Assembly: GCA_009842645.1 (NCBI GenBank)
Contig: VYFB01000060.1
Location: 13,575-63,620 of the forward strand
Reading direction: 5' to 3'
Source: Nitrospira sp. SB0677_bin_15
Lineage (GTDB): Bacteria; Nitrospirota; Nitrospiria; Nitrospirales; UBA8639
Length of the DNA: 50,046 nt
The position numbers and the translations under genes were made by a program. Positions 1 to 9,064 of the stretch are shown here, one piece after another (within the stretch, counting starts at the first letter, position 1; every line of letters starts with the position of its first letter). The notes beneath the pieces are model-generated. The model did not search any database. It was not told the DNA's origin and worked only from the letters and a program-made list of their open reading frames with translations.

Positions 1-55
1 GCTCTTCTGCTCTTCTGCTCTTCTGCTCTTCTGCTCTTCTGCTCTTCTGCTCTTC
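1..55. repeat. Perfect 8-bp tandem repeat (GCTCTTCT)n
   Basis: Six complete GCTCTTCT units plus seven bases of a seventh run from the first base of the window with no mismatch, so the true array is longer and continues to the left. It ends one base before the stop codon of the transposase gene that reads toward it. No coding role can be judged because the left side is missing. Confidence 0.95.
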
Positions 56-56
56 A

Positions 57-1013
57 TTATTGAAGACCTATTTTCGCTATCAATTCCTTGTACGGCAACC
101 GCTTTCCAATTATTGCATGCGCCAAACAGGTCATTTGATCAATCGTATCAAGACTGCGAGTATTATGCCGTCCGGCAAATTCATCCACGTAACGATGCAA
201 ATGTTTTCCACTCATCTTGTGATATGTGCCGTGGTAGCCTCGCTTGAGCATCGCCCAAAAAGATTCAATCCCATTCGTATGCGCCATCCCATCCACGTAT
301 TGTTTCGCCGAATGATTGACAGCATGATGAGCATAACCCAAGCCGTCAATATCCCGATACGATCCATGATCGTCCGTGTAGAGCGTGCTGCCTTTTTCCA
401 CGTGCTGTTCAATTTCCTGTTGCAACGTGCCTTGATCTGTTCCGGCAACCGGCTTCGCTGCGATCTGTCCGTCACGGGACTTCATGCCAAGAACCGCCTG
501 TTTGCCGGTTGTACCTCGTAATTTCTTCGGCTTTTGGCTCGCATGTTTATTCTTTTCTTTGCCGCCGATATAGGTTTCATCAATTTCCACGGAACCTGAT
601 AACACGGCGTGATCATCCATCCAGGCTTGTCGAATCTTTTGAGCCATCATCCACGCCGTCTTTTGCGTCACTTTCAAATCCCGATGCAATTTCATGCTCG
701 AAACACCTTTGAGGTTTGTGGACATGAGGTAGAAGCCAATCACCCATTTTCTCAAAGGAAGGTTGCTCGCTTGCATGACCGAGCAGGTTTTGACACTGAA
801 ATATTTTCGACAGGATGCACAATGATACGGCATGGGGTTGGCATTTGGGACTGGGTTGGTTTTGGTGGAAGCGCAATAGGGACAGGTCCGTCCATCTGCC
901 CAACGAATGGATTCAAACCAAGCTCGCGCGGCGGCTTCATTCGGAAACTGATCCATCAATTCAACAAGGCTAATTCCGGTTCGGTACGACTTGCCTGGGG
1001 CTTTGTGCGGCAT
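57..1013 (-). CDS. IS1595-family (ISXO2-like) transposase
   Basis: A 318-residue DDE transposase. The N-terminus carries a zinc ribbon with Cys44/Cys47 (CPYC) and Cys65/Cys68 (CASC), as in IS1595 transposases. The catalytic core is visible as D145 (VEIDETYIGG), D214 or D215 (LYTDDHGSY) and E250 (NGIESFW), and the length is normal for the group, so the enzyme looks intact. The ATG at 1013 is preceded by a GGGAG ribosome site. Terminal inverted repeats were not resolved: downstream of the stop there is only one base before the octamer array, where an IS end would be expected, so the element may be truncated at that side or the array may have replaced its end. Confidence 0.9.
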   Translation of the reverse strand: MPHKAPGKSYRTGISLVELMDQFPNEAAARAWFESIRWADGRTCPYCASTKTNPVPNANPMPYHCASCRKYFSVKTCSVMQASNLPLRKWVIGFYLMSTNLKGVSSMKLHRDLKVTQKTAWMMAQKIRQAWMDDHAVLSGSVEIDETYIGGKEKNKHASQKPKKLRGTTGKQAVLGMKSRDGQIAAKPVAGTDQGTLQQEIEQHVEKGSTLYTDDHGSYRDIDGLGYAHHAVNHSAKQYVDGMAHTNGIESFWAMLKRGYHGTYHKMSGKHLHRYVDEFAGRHNTRSLDTIDQMTCLAHAIIGKRLPYKELIAKIGLQ

Positions 1014-1051
1014 GATTCACTCTCCCATTTGATGATCGTTCAGTGTCTAGT

Positions 1052-1080
1052 AAAATATCATAAATAAGAGTGGGTGTCAA
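1052..1080 (-). promoter_or_regulatory. Promoter for the transposase gene
   Basis: On the minus strand TTGACA (1075-1080) is separated by 17 bases from TATTTT (1052-1057), about 40 bases ahead of the transposase ATG. The match to a sigma-70 promoter is good at the -35 and fair at the -10. Confidence 0.55.
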
Positions 1081-1083
1081 GGT

Positions 1084-1527
1084 TCAAGGCGTTATTTCTG
1101 CCAAATTTTCTTCTAAAGTTTCCCATTCATACCTGTTTGCCGTACTCATTTCATTAAACGCCTTTCTCGCTTTCTTCAAATCATTGTGTTGTGTGCAAGC
1201 AGTGATGATGGTTAAAAATTCTTTCCACAAACTCACTGAGCTATAATCATGCGGGAGAATAGGTGGACAATGTATGCCATAAGTTTGAAACTCTTGATAT
1301 AGTGTTTGAACTTTCATCAAGAGTTGTTGTGAGGGCTTCGTTTCAAACGTCATTTTATCGGCAATTGCCACAGACAAGTCATGACACCTTTGCCGATAGG
1401 CATCTCCCCATCGAACGCCAGGCAACCAAGAATAAATCACAAAGCCGGTATAGGCGACAGACGCACCTACAAAAAAACAAAGAAGAGGAATAAACAAAGC
1501 TGTCAAAAGATTAACTATTTCTGCCAT
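1084..1527 (-). CDS. Hypothetical membrane-anchored protein
   Basis: The ORF track opens at 1629, but the upstream 34 residues look unlike coding sequence. The ATG at 1527 begins MAEIVNLLTALFIPLL and runs straight into a long hydrophobic stretch (about residues 5-33), so I take this start, giving 147 residues. The layout is one or two N-terminal membrane segments followed by a soluble, mostly helical region of about 110 residues that would lie on one side of the membrane. No catalytic motif or known family is recognised. It lies between the transposase and the pyrimidine cluster and is probably accessory. Confidence 0.5.
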   Translation of the reverse strand: MAEIVNLLTALFIPLLCFFVGASVAYTGFVIYSWLPGVRWGDAYRQRCHDLSVAIADKMTFETKPSQQLLMKVQTLYQEFQTYGIHCPPILPHDYSSVSLWKEFLTIITACTQHNDLKKARKAFNEMSTANRYEWETLEENLAEITP

Positions 1528-1680
1528 TCGTTGCACCCTTTCTAAACAAAGAATAGACCCTACACTTGAGCTAACCCAACCAAAAGATACGCAGGTATGA
1601 ACAAAACGACTTGTGCCTGCTGACAGCATGCGGGCGATTCTACTTATTTGTTGCGAGGCTGTCTAGGATTGTATATAAGT

Positions 1681-1776
1681 CCCTTTGTAAGGAGGGGCAA
1701 GGGGAGGTAGAGACTAATATTCGTGGCGTCATCCGGCAACAAGTCTCTACCCCACCTATCCTCCCCTTACAAAGGG
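1681..1776. repeat. Long imperfect inverted repeat (CCTTTGTAAGG type)
   Basis: The arm CCCTTTGTAAGG at 1681-1692 is exactly complementary to CCTTACAAAGGG at 1765-1776. Inner segments (GGGGAGGTAGAGAC against GTCTCTACCCCACC) also pair, giving a hairpin of nearly 100 bases. Related fragments occur at 47218-47255, where one supplies the ligA stop, and shorter GGGGAGGTAGAGCCT pieces at 23144 and 44190. Confidence 0.8.
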
Positions 1777-1873
1777 GAGGGATAACATCGTCTACTCCAC
1801 CTGCATCCTCCATCCGGAAAAAGTTCCCGTCCTTACAAAGGAAGGGAACAGAAGAAACAGTCTGACAACTCCG

Positions 1874-4800
1874 TCAGGCCGGGTGGTAATCCTGTAACGG
1901 CTTGATCGTGAGTGGTGCTTTCTTCATGGCCTCGATGGCGGTCACTGCCGCCTGGATGCCCTGGATCGTCGTGAAATACGGAATGTTCTGTTGAAGTGCT
2001 TCCCGTCGAATGGGCAGCGAATCATGATGTGAGGAGGCGGTACCAACGGTATTGACGACCAACTGTGCTTGCCGGTTCTTAATGTGATCGACGAGATGGG
2101 GACGGCCTTCTTTGACCTTATTGACGGATTCCACGTGGAGGCCGCGTTCGCACAAATACTCGGCCGTTCCCCTTGTGGCTTGAAGCTTGAAACCTAACGT
2201 TTGCAGGCGCTTGGCGACGTTCACCGTCCCGGGTTTGTCACGGTCTTTCACGCTCATGATGATCGTGCCCATAGGAGGCAGACTCAGGCTCGCCGCGGCC
2301 TGGGATTTTGCAAACGCCCATCCGAAATCCTGATCGATCCCCATCACTTCTCCGGTTGAACGCATTTCAGGACCCAGAAGCACGTCGACGTTCCCCAGTT
2401 TCGTAAAGGGAAAAACCGATTCCTTGACCGCGACATGCCGTGTGACCGGAACATCGGTAAAATTCAGGTCACGGAGTGAATGTCCGACCATGGTTTTCAT
2501 GGCAAGTTTGGCCAGGGGGACTCCAATGGCTTTGCTCACGAACGGGACCGTTCGGGAAGCCCTGGGATTGACTTCCAGGACAAAGACCTCATTCCCCTGA
2601 ACGGCGAATTGTACGTTCATGAGGCCGACCACGTGAAGGTCGCGAGCCAAGGCCACGGTTTGGGTACGAATTCGATCGATCAAATCTTCCGGCAACGAGT
2701 GCGGAGGGAGGGAACAGGCCGAATCTCCCGAATGGATACCGGCTTCTTCCACGTGTTCCATGACGCCGGCCACGACAACGTCGACCCCGTCGGAAATTGC
2801 GTCCACGTCCACCTCGATGGCATCGGTCAAGTACTGATCAATCAAGAGAGGATATTGGTCGGCGCTCACGACCATATTTTCGACGTACGACCGAAGCGAT
2901 AGTTCATCGTAGACGATCTGCATCGCCCGTCCGCCCAGGACGTACGATGGACGGACGATCACCGGGTAGCCAATACGTGAAGCCACGGCATACGCTTCCT
3001 TGCCGGAGCGCGCCACACCGTTTCGGGGCTGCCGAAGTCCTAACGTGGTGATCAATGCGCTGAACCGCTCCCGATCTTCAGCGCGATCGATCTCATCCGG
3101 GCTTGTGCCTAAAATCTGGATTCCGGCTCGCGCCAACGGCAACGCCAGCTTGAGCGGCGTTTGCCCGCCGAATTGCACCACCACGCCCATGGGCCGTTCC
3201 ACTTCCATGACGTTCAGGACGTCTTCCTCGACCAGCGGTTCAAAATAGAGCCGGTCTGACGTGTCATAATCCGTGCTCACCGTTTCGGGATTGCAATTGA
3301 CCATGATGGTTTCGATGCCCAATTCCCGCAAGGCCAATGTGGCATGCACACAGCAATAATCGAATTCAATCCCCTGCCCGATCCGGTTCGGCCCGCCGCC
3401 CAAGATCACGACTTTTTCCCGATTCGTCGGACGCGCTTCGCATTCCTGACCGTACGTGGAATACAGGTAGGGAGTGAAGGCTTCGAATTCCGCGGCACAG
3501 GTATCGACTCGAGAATACGTGACGCGGCAATGGCGTAGACGTGTATCTCGAAACGTTCGCACGGTTGCCGGCGTCGCGTGAAGCAATTGGGCTAGTCGTT
3601 GATCCGAAAACCCCAGACGTTTGGCGTCCTTGAGAAGTTCAAGTTCCGTCGGGTCACTGAAGAGTTGGTCCAGTATTGATACGCCCGTTGTCTCTTGGGC
3701 ATGGATACGGGCTTGCCTTAACAGTTGCTGTTCAAACAGGACGAGTTCTTCGAGTTGATCCAAAAACCAGGGATCGACGTGCGTGGCCGCAAAGATTTCA
3801 TCCTTGGAGATTTTAATCCGCAGGCCATCCGCGACGTGCCAGGGGCGGTCCGGATGGGCGACCTGCATGGCCGTCCTGACGTGTTCCGACACGGATGGAT
3901 CGAGTTCGTCTCCCTGAAGATAATGATCCAACCCATTGAGGGAGATCAGGCCGCAACGGTCGATTTCCAGGGAGCGCAAGGCTTTTTGAAACGCTTCCTT
4001 GAACGTTCTTCCCAAGGCCATCGCCTCGCCCACGGATTTCATCTGGGTCGTGAGCGTGGGATTGGAGCCATGGAATTTTTCAAAAGCGAATCGAGGGATT
4101 TTGACGACAACGTAGTCGATGGTGGGTTCAAAAGAGGCTTGCGTCACCTTGGTAATGTCATTGGTAATTTCATCCAGGGTATACCCGACTGCCAGTTTCG
4201 CCGCGATTTTCGCAATCGGAAAACCAGTGGCCTTGGAGGCCAAAGCCGAACTCCGGGACACGCGCGGATTCATTTCAATCACGATCATCTCCCCGTTCCG
4301 GGGGTTGAGGGCGAATTGAATGTTCGACCCGCCGGTATCCACGCCGATCTCCTGGATAATACGAATCGCGGCGTCCCGCATGCGTTGGTATTCTTTATCC
4401 GTCAGAGTCATGGCCGGAGCCACCGTAATGCTGTCGCCGGTATGGATACCCATGGCGTCGAAGTTTTCGATGGGACAGACGATGACGACGTTATCGTTCA
4501 GGTCCCGCATGACCTCGAGTTCATATTCTTTCCATCCGATCAACGAACGTTCAATCAATGCCTCCCCGACCGGACTGGTCAACAACGCCCAATCAACGTA
4601 CCGTTCGAACTCTTCACGATTATACGCAATGTTCCCGCCGCTTCCTCCCAACGTGAAGGAGGGACGCACAATAGCCGGAAATTCGACGATTTCCAGAAAA
4701 CTTACGGCGTCTTCCCGGTTTCGAATCAACCGGCTCAGCGGCGTGTCCACACCGATATTGTGCATGGCCCGTTTGAACGCTTCTCGATCTTCAGCCTTGT

Positions 4801-5170
4801 TGATCGCTTCGTAATTGGCCCCGATGAGTTGCACGTTGTACTTTTCAAGCAGGCCCTGTTCGTGAAGGCGCATGGTCACGTTCAACGCCGTTTGACCGCC
4901 CATCGTGGGAAGCAAGGCATCGGGACGTTCCTGCTCAAGAATCCGCTCCACCACCTCGACCGTAATGGGTTCAACATAGGTTCGATCCGCCAGCTCCAGA
5001 TCGGTCATAATCGTGGCGGGATTACTGTTGATGAGCACCACTTCATACCCTTCCTGTTTCAAGGTCTTACAGGCCTGAGTGCCGGAATAATCGAACTCAC
5101 AGGCTTGGCCGATCACAATAGGCCCGGAGCCGATCAGGAGAATGCGCCGCAAGTCGGTGCGTTTCGGCAT
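1874..5170 (-). CDS. carB: Carbamoyl-phosphate synthase large chain
   Basis: This 1098-residue protein makes carbamoyl phosphate from bicarbonate, ATP and the ammonia delivered by CarA, for pyrimidines and arginine. It shows the expected internal duplication: two ATP-grasp halves, each opening with a nucleotide-site motif ([19 protein letters not shown] near residue 12 and [18 protein letters not shown] near 565). The C-terminal 140 residues form the MGS-like allosteric domain, where UMP and ornithine bind in characterised homologues. The length is typical and no frame break is seen. It is the last gene of the minus-strand pyr cluster, starting 6 bases after the M48 protease stop, so it is probably cotranscribed with it. 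Confidence 0.97.
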   Translation of the reverse strand: MPKRTDLRRILLIGSGPIVIGQACEFDYSGTQACKTLKQEGYEVVLINSNPATIMTDLELADRTYVEPITVEVVERILEQERPDALLPTMGGQTALNVTMRLHEQGLLEKYNVQLIGANYEAINKAEDREAFKRAMHNIGVDTPLSRLIRNREDAVSFLEIVEFPAIVRPSFTLGGSGGNIAYNREEFERYVDWALLTSPVGEALIERSLIGWKEYELEVMRDLNDNVVIVCPIENFDAMGIHTGDSITVAPAMTLTDKEYQRMRDAAIRIIQEIGVDTGGSNIQFALNPRNGEMIVIEMNPRVSRSSALASKATGFPIAKIAAKLAVGYTLDEITNDITKVTQASFEPTIDYVVVKIPRFAFEKFHGSNPTLTTQMKSVGEAMALGRTFKEAFQKALRSLEIDRCGLISLNGLDHYLQGDELDPSVSEHVRTAMQVAHPDRPWHVADGLRIKISKDEIFAATHVDPWFLDQLEELVLFEQQLLRQARIHAQETTGVSILDQLFSDPTELELLKDAKRLGFSDQRLAQLLHATPATVRTFRDTRLRHCRVTYSRVDTCAAEFEAFTPYLYSTYGQECEARPTNREKVVILGGGPNRIGQGIEFDYCCVHATLALRELGIETIMVNCNPETVSTDYDTSDRLYFEPLVEEDVLNVMEVERPMGVVVQFGGQTPLKLALPLARAGIQILGTSPDEIDRAEDRERFSALITTLGLRQPRNGVARSGKEAYAVASRIGYPVIVRPSYVLGGRAMQIVYDELSLRSYVENMVVSADQYPLLIDQYLTDAIEVDVDAISDGVDVVVAGVMEHVEEAGIHSGDSACSLPPHSLPEDLIDRIRTQTVALARDLHVVGLMNVQFAVQGNEVFVLEVNPRASRTVPFVSKAIGVPLAKLAMKTMVGHSLRDLNFTDVPVTRHVAVKESVFPFTKLGNVDVLLGPEMRSTGEVMGIDQDFGWAFAKSQAAASLSLPPMGTIIMSVKDRDKPGTVNVAKRLQTLGFKLQATRGTAEYLCERGLHVESVNKVKEGRPHLVDHIKNRQAQLVVNTVGTASSHHDSLPIRREALQQNIPYFTTIQGIQAAVTAIEAMKKAPLTIKPLQDYHPA

Positions 5171-5176
5171 GCAGTG

Positions 5177-6115
5177 TCAGCTCTTTGAGGGTGAAGCCGG
5201 CGTCGAGGTCTGGGGTTCGGAGGTGCCTGGGACAATGGCCGAGTCGCTATTTTCGCGTGGTCGATAGAATTTCATAGCCTCGGGAATCCATTCCTGTATT
5301 TGCCGAATCCGCGTGACATCCGAAGGGTGAGTCGAAAGAAATTCAGGGACGGCCGCATTGGAGCGGAAACAATATTTCCCGATCATCTGCTTCGGGCACC
5401 CACTCATTCGCTCCCAGAAACCAATAGCTTCACGAGGGTCATATCCGGCCTTTGCCATGAGTCTCAGCCCAACGTAGTCAGCTTCCGATTCCTGTTTCCG
5501 ATTGTGCGGAAGCGTCACGCCAACGCCGTACGCACTCATGGCACCCATGGCAAGTTGGGGATTGACGGCGCCGCTGGCTGCCCCGGCAATCATGCCTATT
5601 TGTGCGATTTGATCGAGAACCCCACGACTCATGCGTTCGGCGCCATGGCGCTGAAGGGCATGTGCGATTTCATGGGCCATGACCGTGGCTAGCCCGTCTT
5701 CGTTTTTCGCGTGTTTCAGGATGCCCGTAAAAATCGCAACTTTGCCCCCGGGCAAGGCAAAGGCATTGACCATTTGGTCGTCTTGAATGACCGCAAATTC
5801 CCAATGGTATTCCGGTTTGTCGGCTGCCTCGGCAATACGTCGGCCCACGCGGTTGACCATTTCATTGATTTCGGGATTTGCACTGAGCCGAGCCTGTCGC
5901 AATACGTCGCGAAACGCACTGACTCCCAATGCGATTTCCTTTTCCTCCGAAAGAAAAATCACCTGGTCACGCGCAGTCCCCGGAGCTTTGATGCAACCGG
6001 CCAACAACAGGAGCCCGCAGAGAAATATTGACAACTCTCTCGCCCCTTGAGAGAGAGGGCCGGGGTGAGGGGGTCTTTTCTTTTCCCTTCTTTGTATCAA
6101 CGAATGACTGAACAT
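5177..6115 (-). CDS. M48-family lipoprotein zinc metalloprotease
   Basis: A 312-residue M48 peptidase of the BepA/LoiP type, probably acting in envelope quality control. HEIAH (H148, E149, H152) is the zinc-binding motif and ESEADYVGL supplies the third ligand. A lipobox (LLLLAGC, Cys41) predicts anchoring to a membrane facing the periplasm. The first 26 residues are odd: PPHPGPLSQGARE is the translation of a REP-like hairpin at 6034-6073. The native signal peptide therefore either now begins in repeat sequence or starts at a TTG near 6037 (SIFLCGLLLLAGC). The ribosome site before the ATG at 6115 is poor, so the start is uncertain. It sits between sppA and carB on the same strand. Confidence 0.88.
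   Translation of the reverse strand: MFSHSLIQRREKKRPPHPGPLSQGARELSIFLCGLLLLAGCIKAPGTARDQVIFLSEEKEIALGVSAFRDVLRQARLSANPEINEMVNRVGRRIAEAADKPEYHWEFAVIQDDQMVNAFALPGGKVAIFTGILKHAKNEDGLATVMAHEIAHALQRHGAERMSRGVLDQIAQIGMIAGAASGAVNPQLAMGAMSAYGVGVTLPHNRKQESEADYVGLRLMAKAGYDPREAIGFWERMSGCPKQMIGKYCFRSNAAVPEFLSTHPSDVTRIRQIQEWIPEAMKFYRPRENSDSAIVPGTSEPQTSTPASPSKS
6034..6073. repeat. REP-like hairpin (family 1)
   Basis: A CTCTCTCGCCCC/GGGGCGAGAG-type stem followed by the GGCCGGGGTGAGGGGG arm. It lies inside the 5' end of the M48 protease reading frame. Confidence 0.85.
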
Positions 6116-6126
6116 TGACGGTTCCC

Positions 6127-6201
6127 GTAGGTCGGGTTAGCCGCAGGCGTAACCCGACACCCTGCCAAACCGTCGGATTACGCTTCGCTAATCCGACCTA
6201 C
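6127..6201. repeat. Double GTAGGTCGG dyad (family 2)
   Basis: GTAGGTCGGGTTAG and its inverted partner TAACCCGAC are followed by a GTCGGATTA/TAATCCGAC pair. The outer ends (GTAGGTCGG and CCGACCTAC) also match, so the unit can fold as one long hairpin. It fills the gap between sppA and the M48 gene. Confidence 0.85.
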
Positions 6202-6246
6202 AACGACTCATGTGATCGCAAATGGTACTAAGCATATCCATCGTTC

Positions 6247-7215
6247 CTACGGAAGCCAAAGATACATAAACGCCGGTGTGCCTCCCGCTAGCAGCAGCGA
6301 AACCGGAGCGAGTTTGGGAAAAGTCCAATCGGTCGGAGCAAGCCCCCCTGGCCCTTGGGCATAAATATTCGGGTGATATCCGCCTGCCCGCTGGTACATG
6401 ACAACCTGCGCTTCCTCAATCCCGGCTTTCTCCTTGGCCAGTCCGATGGCGTCATCCAAATAGCCTATCACGTCAACCAAGCCAAGGTCTTGAGCCTGGG
6501 TTGCCGAATAAATTCGACCATCAGCCAACCGGCGAATGGTTTCGGGCTTCAGATTCGGTCTTCCTTGTTCAATGACCCGAAGGAACCGGTCATAAAAATT
6601 ATCGATCACGCCTTGAAAAATGGCCCGGTCCTGTTCGGTCATCGTGCGGAACGGTGAACCCATGTCTTTATGGGGTCCCGACGTCACGGCATCGGCCCGG
6701 ACGCCTATTTTTTCCATCAAACCCGACGCATTGAGCGTCAACATAATAACCCCGAGACTACCCGTGACCGACGATGGATGCGCCACAACCTGATCGGCAG
6801 CCATCGCCACGTAATAGCCGCCCGAGGTGCCCAGGTCCATGATAGAGGCAATGATTGGAATTTCCCGGGTTTTTTTCAATTCCTTAATTTCATGATACAA
6901 AATATCCGAGGCCGTGACCGTACCGCCCGGCGTGTTGATCCGAAAAACGATCGCCTTGACGTCTTCGTCATCCTCAGCCTTGGCAAGTTCTTCCTTGAAT
7001 CGTGCCGGCAGGCTGAGCCGGTCAAAGAACCTGTCAAGAACGCCACCGGGTTTTGCGGAGGTCAAAATCCCGGAAACCTCGACCAACAGGATTTTATCCT
7101 GTCCCTCTCCTGAAAGCACGACTTCCTCCAACGGGCTTGCCCGAGGGAACAGGGACGAGGTCATACAGCTTGTCGTCGTTAGCAACAGGCAGCCAAGAAG
7201 AAAGAATTTAGGCAT
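6247..7215 (-). CDS. sppA: Signal peptide peptidase SppA (S49 family), lipoprotein form
   Basis: A 322-residue serine protease that degrades leftover signal peptides and membrane-associated peptides. The Ser/Lys dyad typical of short bacterial SppA is visible as S131 (DLGTSGGYYVA) and K183 (TSGPHKDMGSP). NTPGG near residue 95 forms the oxyanion region. The N-terminus MPKFFLLGCLLLTTTSC looks like a lipoprotein signal with Cys17, although T at -3 is not the commonest residue. The start codon overlaps the last 8 bases of carA, so translation is probably coupled and the gene is a true operon member although it has no role in pyrimidine synthesis. Confidence 0.9.
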   Translation of the reverse strand: MPKFFLLGCLLLTTTSCMTSSLFPRASPLEEVVLSGEGQDKILLVEVSGILTSAKPGGVLDRFFDRLSLPARFKEELAKAEDDEDVKAIVFRINTPGGTVTASDILYHEIKELKKTREIPIIASIMDLGTSGGYYVAMAADQVVAHPSSVTGSLGVIMLTLNASGLMEKIGVRADAVTSGPHKDMGSPFRTMTEQDRAIFQGVIDNFYDRFLRVIEQGRPNLKPETIRRLADGRIYSATQAQDLGLVDVIGYLDDAIGLAKEKAGIEEAQVVMYQRAGGYHPNIYAQGPGGLAPTDWTFPKLAPVSLLLAGGTPAFMYLWLP

Positions 7216-8389
7216 GGGCTTGTTCCATCATGGTTCGAAATTGACTGAACAGGTATGAAGAATCATGCGGACCCGGAGAAGCCTCCGGATGATACTGGAC
7301 CGAGAGCACCGGCACCGCTGTTCCAACGAGGCCTTCCAGACATTGATCATTGAGGCTCACGTGCGTCGCCTGGAATGGCCCCCAAGGCGTCTCCAGCAGA
7401 CCCTTGGGGTCTTCGGCTGAAGACAGACGAACCGCAAAATTGTGATTTTGTGAGGTAATTTCCACTTTTCCGGATCGCAAATCCATCACCGGATGGTTGG
7501 CACCGTGATGTCCGAATTTCAATTTGTACGCGGAGAGTCCCAATGCCAACCCCAACATCTGGTGACCGAGACAGATTCCCATGATCGGCCGCCATCCGAG
7601 AAGAGCCCGGATATGGGGCACGGCATAGGACACCTCCTCGGGGTCCCCGGGGCCATTGGACAGGAAAACACCGTCCGGATTCAGGGTGCGAACCGTCTCC
7701 GCAGTCGTGGATGCGGGAACAACGGTGACTGTACACCCTTCATCCACCAGCCGCCGTAAAATATTCTGTTTCACGCCAAAATCGTAGACCACAACGTGGA
7801 ATTGTCTCGCCGGAACCGGATCGACTTGTCCGTTTGCATTTAACCGTTGGGGCCAAGCCCCGGTGCCTTCGTTCCAATGATACGCGGAATCGCAGGTCAC
7901 GGTCCCAACCAGATCCTGTTCGGAAATGGAGGGCAGTGCGTTGGCTTTTGCAACAAGATCGTCAAGTGAGCCGTTCACGCCGGCTCCGTGGGAGATGATA
8001 CCCGCCTGCGAACCATGGGTGCGCAAATGGCGCGTCAGGAACCGGGTGTCGATGCCTTCAATCCCCACGATTTGATGATGCACCAAATACTCGTGCAACG
8101 AAAGTTCCGAGCGCCAATTACTGGGGCGACGGGACGCTTCATTGACGATAAATCCTTCGGCCCACGTGCGACGGGATTCATTGTCCTCCGGCGAAATACC
8201 GTAATTGCCGATATGCGGGCAGGTCATCAGCACCATTTGTCCCTTGTAGGACGGGTCCGTGAGGATTTCCTGATACCCGGTCATTGCGGTATTGAACACC
8301 ACCTCACCGGACGCCTCACCCTCAAATCCCAAAGCCCGTCCTTCAAGAACGGTCCCATCGGCTAATGCCAGAATTGCTTGTTTTGTCAT
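7208..8389 (-). CDS. carA: Carbamoyl-phosphate synthase small chain (glutaminase)
   Basis: This 393-residue subunit releases ammonia from glutamine for CarB. An N-terminal CarA-specific domain occupies about residues 1-150. The class I glutamine amidotransferase domain follows, with nucleophile C273 in GICLGHQ and the His/Glu pair at H367/E369 (QYHPEA). All catalytic residues are present and the length is normal. The 3' end overlaps sppA by 8 bases. A family 3 repeat and a REP-like hairpin lie in the 84-base gap to the DUF4149-like gene. Confidence 0.97.
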   Translation of the reverse strand: MTKQAILALADGTVLEGRALGFEGEASGEVVFNTAMTGYQEILTDPSYKGQMVLMTCPHIGNYGISPEDNESRRTWAEGFIVNEASRRPSNWRSELSLHEYLVHHQIVGIEGIDTRFLTRHLRTHGSQAGIISHGAGVNGSLDDLVAKANALPSISEQDLVGTVTCDSAYHWNEGTGAWPQRLNANGQVDPVPARQFHVVVYDFGVKQNILRRLVDEGCTVTVVPASTTAETVRTLNPDGVFLSNGPGDPEEVSYAVPHIRALLGWRPIMGICLGHQMLGLALGLSAYKLKFGHHGANHPVMDLRSGKVEITSQNHNFAVRLSSAEDPKGLLETPWGPFQATHVSLNDQCLEGLVGTAVPVLSVQYHPEASPGPHDSSYLFSQFRTMMEQAHA

Positions 8390-8406
8390 CAGACAGATAC
8401 CCTTCG

Positions 8407-8465
8407 GTCATCCTCGACCATATAAACTGGATCCCCGATTAAAGATGTCGGGGACGAATCCAGTG
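8407..8465. repeat. GATCCCCGA dyad (family 3)
   Basis: GGATCCCCGATTAAAGATGTCGG and flanking inverted segments (GTCATCCTCGACC, GGGGACGAATCC) form an imperfect hairpin in the carA 5' gap. Confidence 0.75.
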
Positions 8466-8473
8466 TCTTTTCT

Positions 8474-9064
8474 TTATTCTTTCTTTATCCCCCTCACCCC
8501 AACCCTCTCCCTCCAGGGGAGAGGGTGTTCAGTAGGGACAGGCCCCTGTGCCTGTCCGACCAGTTTGACCACGAGCAAACTGATAGCCAGCCCGGCATTG
8601 ATCAGGTGAAAGCCCCGCACGACCATATGCATTCGGAAAAAAGCCTCAAGGGCTGCTTTTTTGGCTTCCTGCGAGTCTGCTTCAAACGCAATCTCCTGTA
8701 AGGCAACGGCTTTGGGTCCCAGGACCGCGACAATCAACGCCGTCACAAACGTGAGAGCCATCAACAGGCCAACCTCGGATCGTTTCAACGGCGGATTCCC
8801 TTGCGGCTTCTGCCGGTGTTTCCAATAGCGAAAACTCGCCGTGCCGATCAACACCGCGACGACGCCCACGGTTACGGCATTATACCCATCAAAAACTCGG
8901 CGCAAAAACCGTCCGCCCGTTTCCATCCCCAGGGTATTAAATACCGCGGGAATCACCATCGTCAGGAGCGCGGTCAGGCTTCCGATCCACATCATGAGCC
9001 CCAACAATTCCAGCAAGGAACAGGAAAGCTGCCAGCCTGAAACGCGCAGAACCATTTTGCTCAC
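8474..9064 (-). CDS. DUF4149-like four-helix membrane protein
   Basis: A 196-residue integral membrane protein with four predicted hydrophobic segments (about residues 14-40, 58-78, 98-120 and 145-165). The pattern and the WIGSLTALLTMVIPAVF motif fit DUF4149 (TMEM205-like) proteins of unknown role. The tail is foreign: the last 30 residues (QAQGPVPTEHPLPWRERVG and onward) are translated from a GGGACAGGCCCC repeat and a REP-like hairpin, so the original C-terminus has been replaced. The start overlaps pyrC by 4 bases (ATGA), which indicates coupled translation inside the pyr operon. Confidence 0.75.
   Translation of the reverse strand: MSKMVLRVSGWQLSCSLLELLGLMMWIGSLTALLTMVIPAVFNTLGMETGGRFLRRVFDGYNAVTVGVVAVLIGTASFRYWKHRQKPQGNPPLKRSEVGLLMALTFVTALIVAVLGPKAVALQEIAFEADSQEAKKAALEAFFRMHMVVRGFHLINAGLAISLLVVKLVGQAQGPVPTEHPLPWRERVGVRGIKKE
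8489..8526. repeat. REP-like hairpin (family 1)
   Basis: CCCCTCACCCCAACCCTCTCCC is followed by GGGGAGAGGG. It encodes the last codons of the DUF4149-like gene on the minus strand. Confidence 0.9.

Noticed and set aside
1681-1776. Rho-independent terminator for carB
   Set aside because: The hairpin is long and GC-rich but is not followed by a T run on the minus strand, and it fits the dispersed repeat family better.
3725-5188. 487-residue ORF on the plus strand opposite carB
   Set aside because: It is a shadow of the strongly supported carB frame, with no family resemblance.
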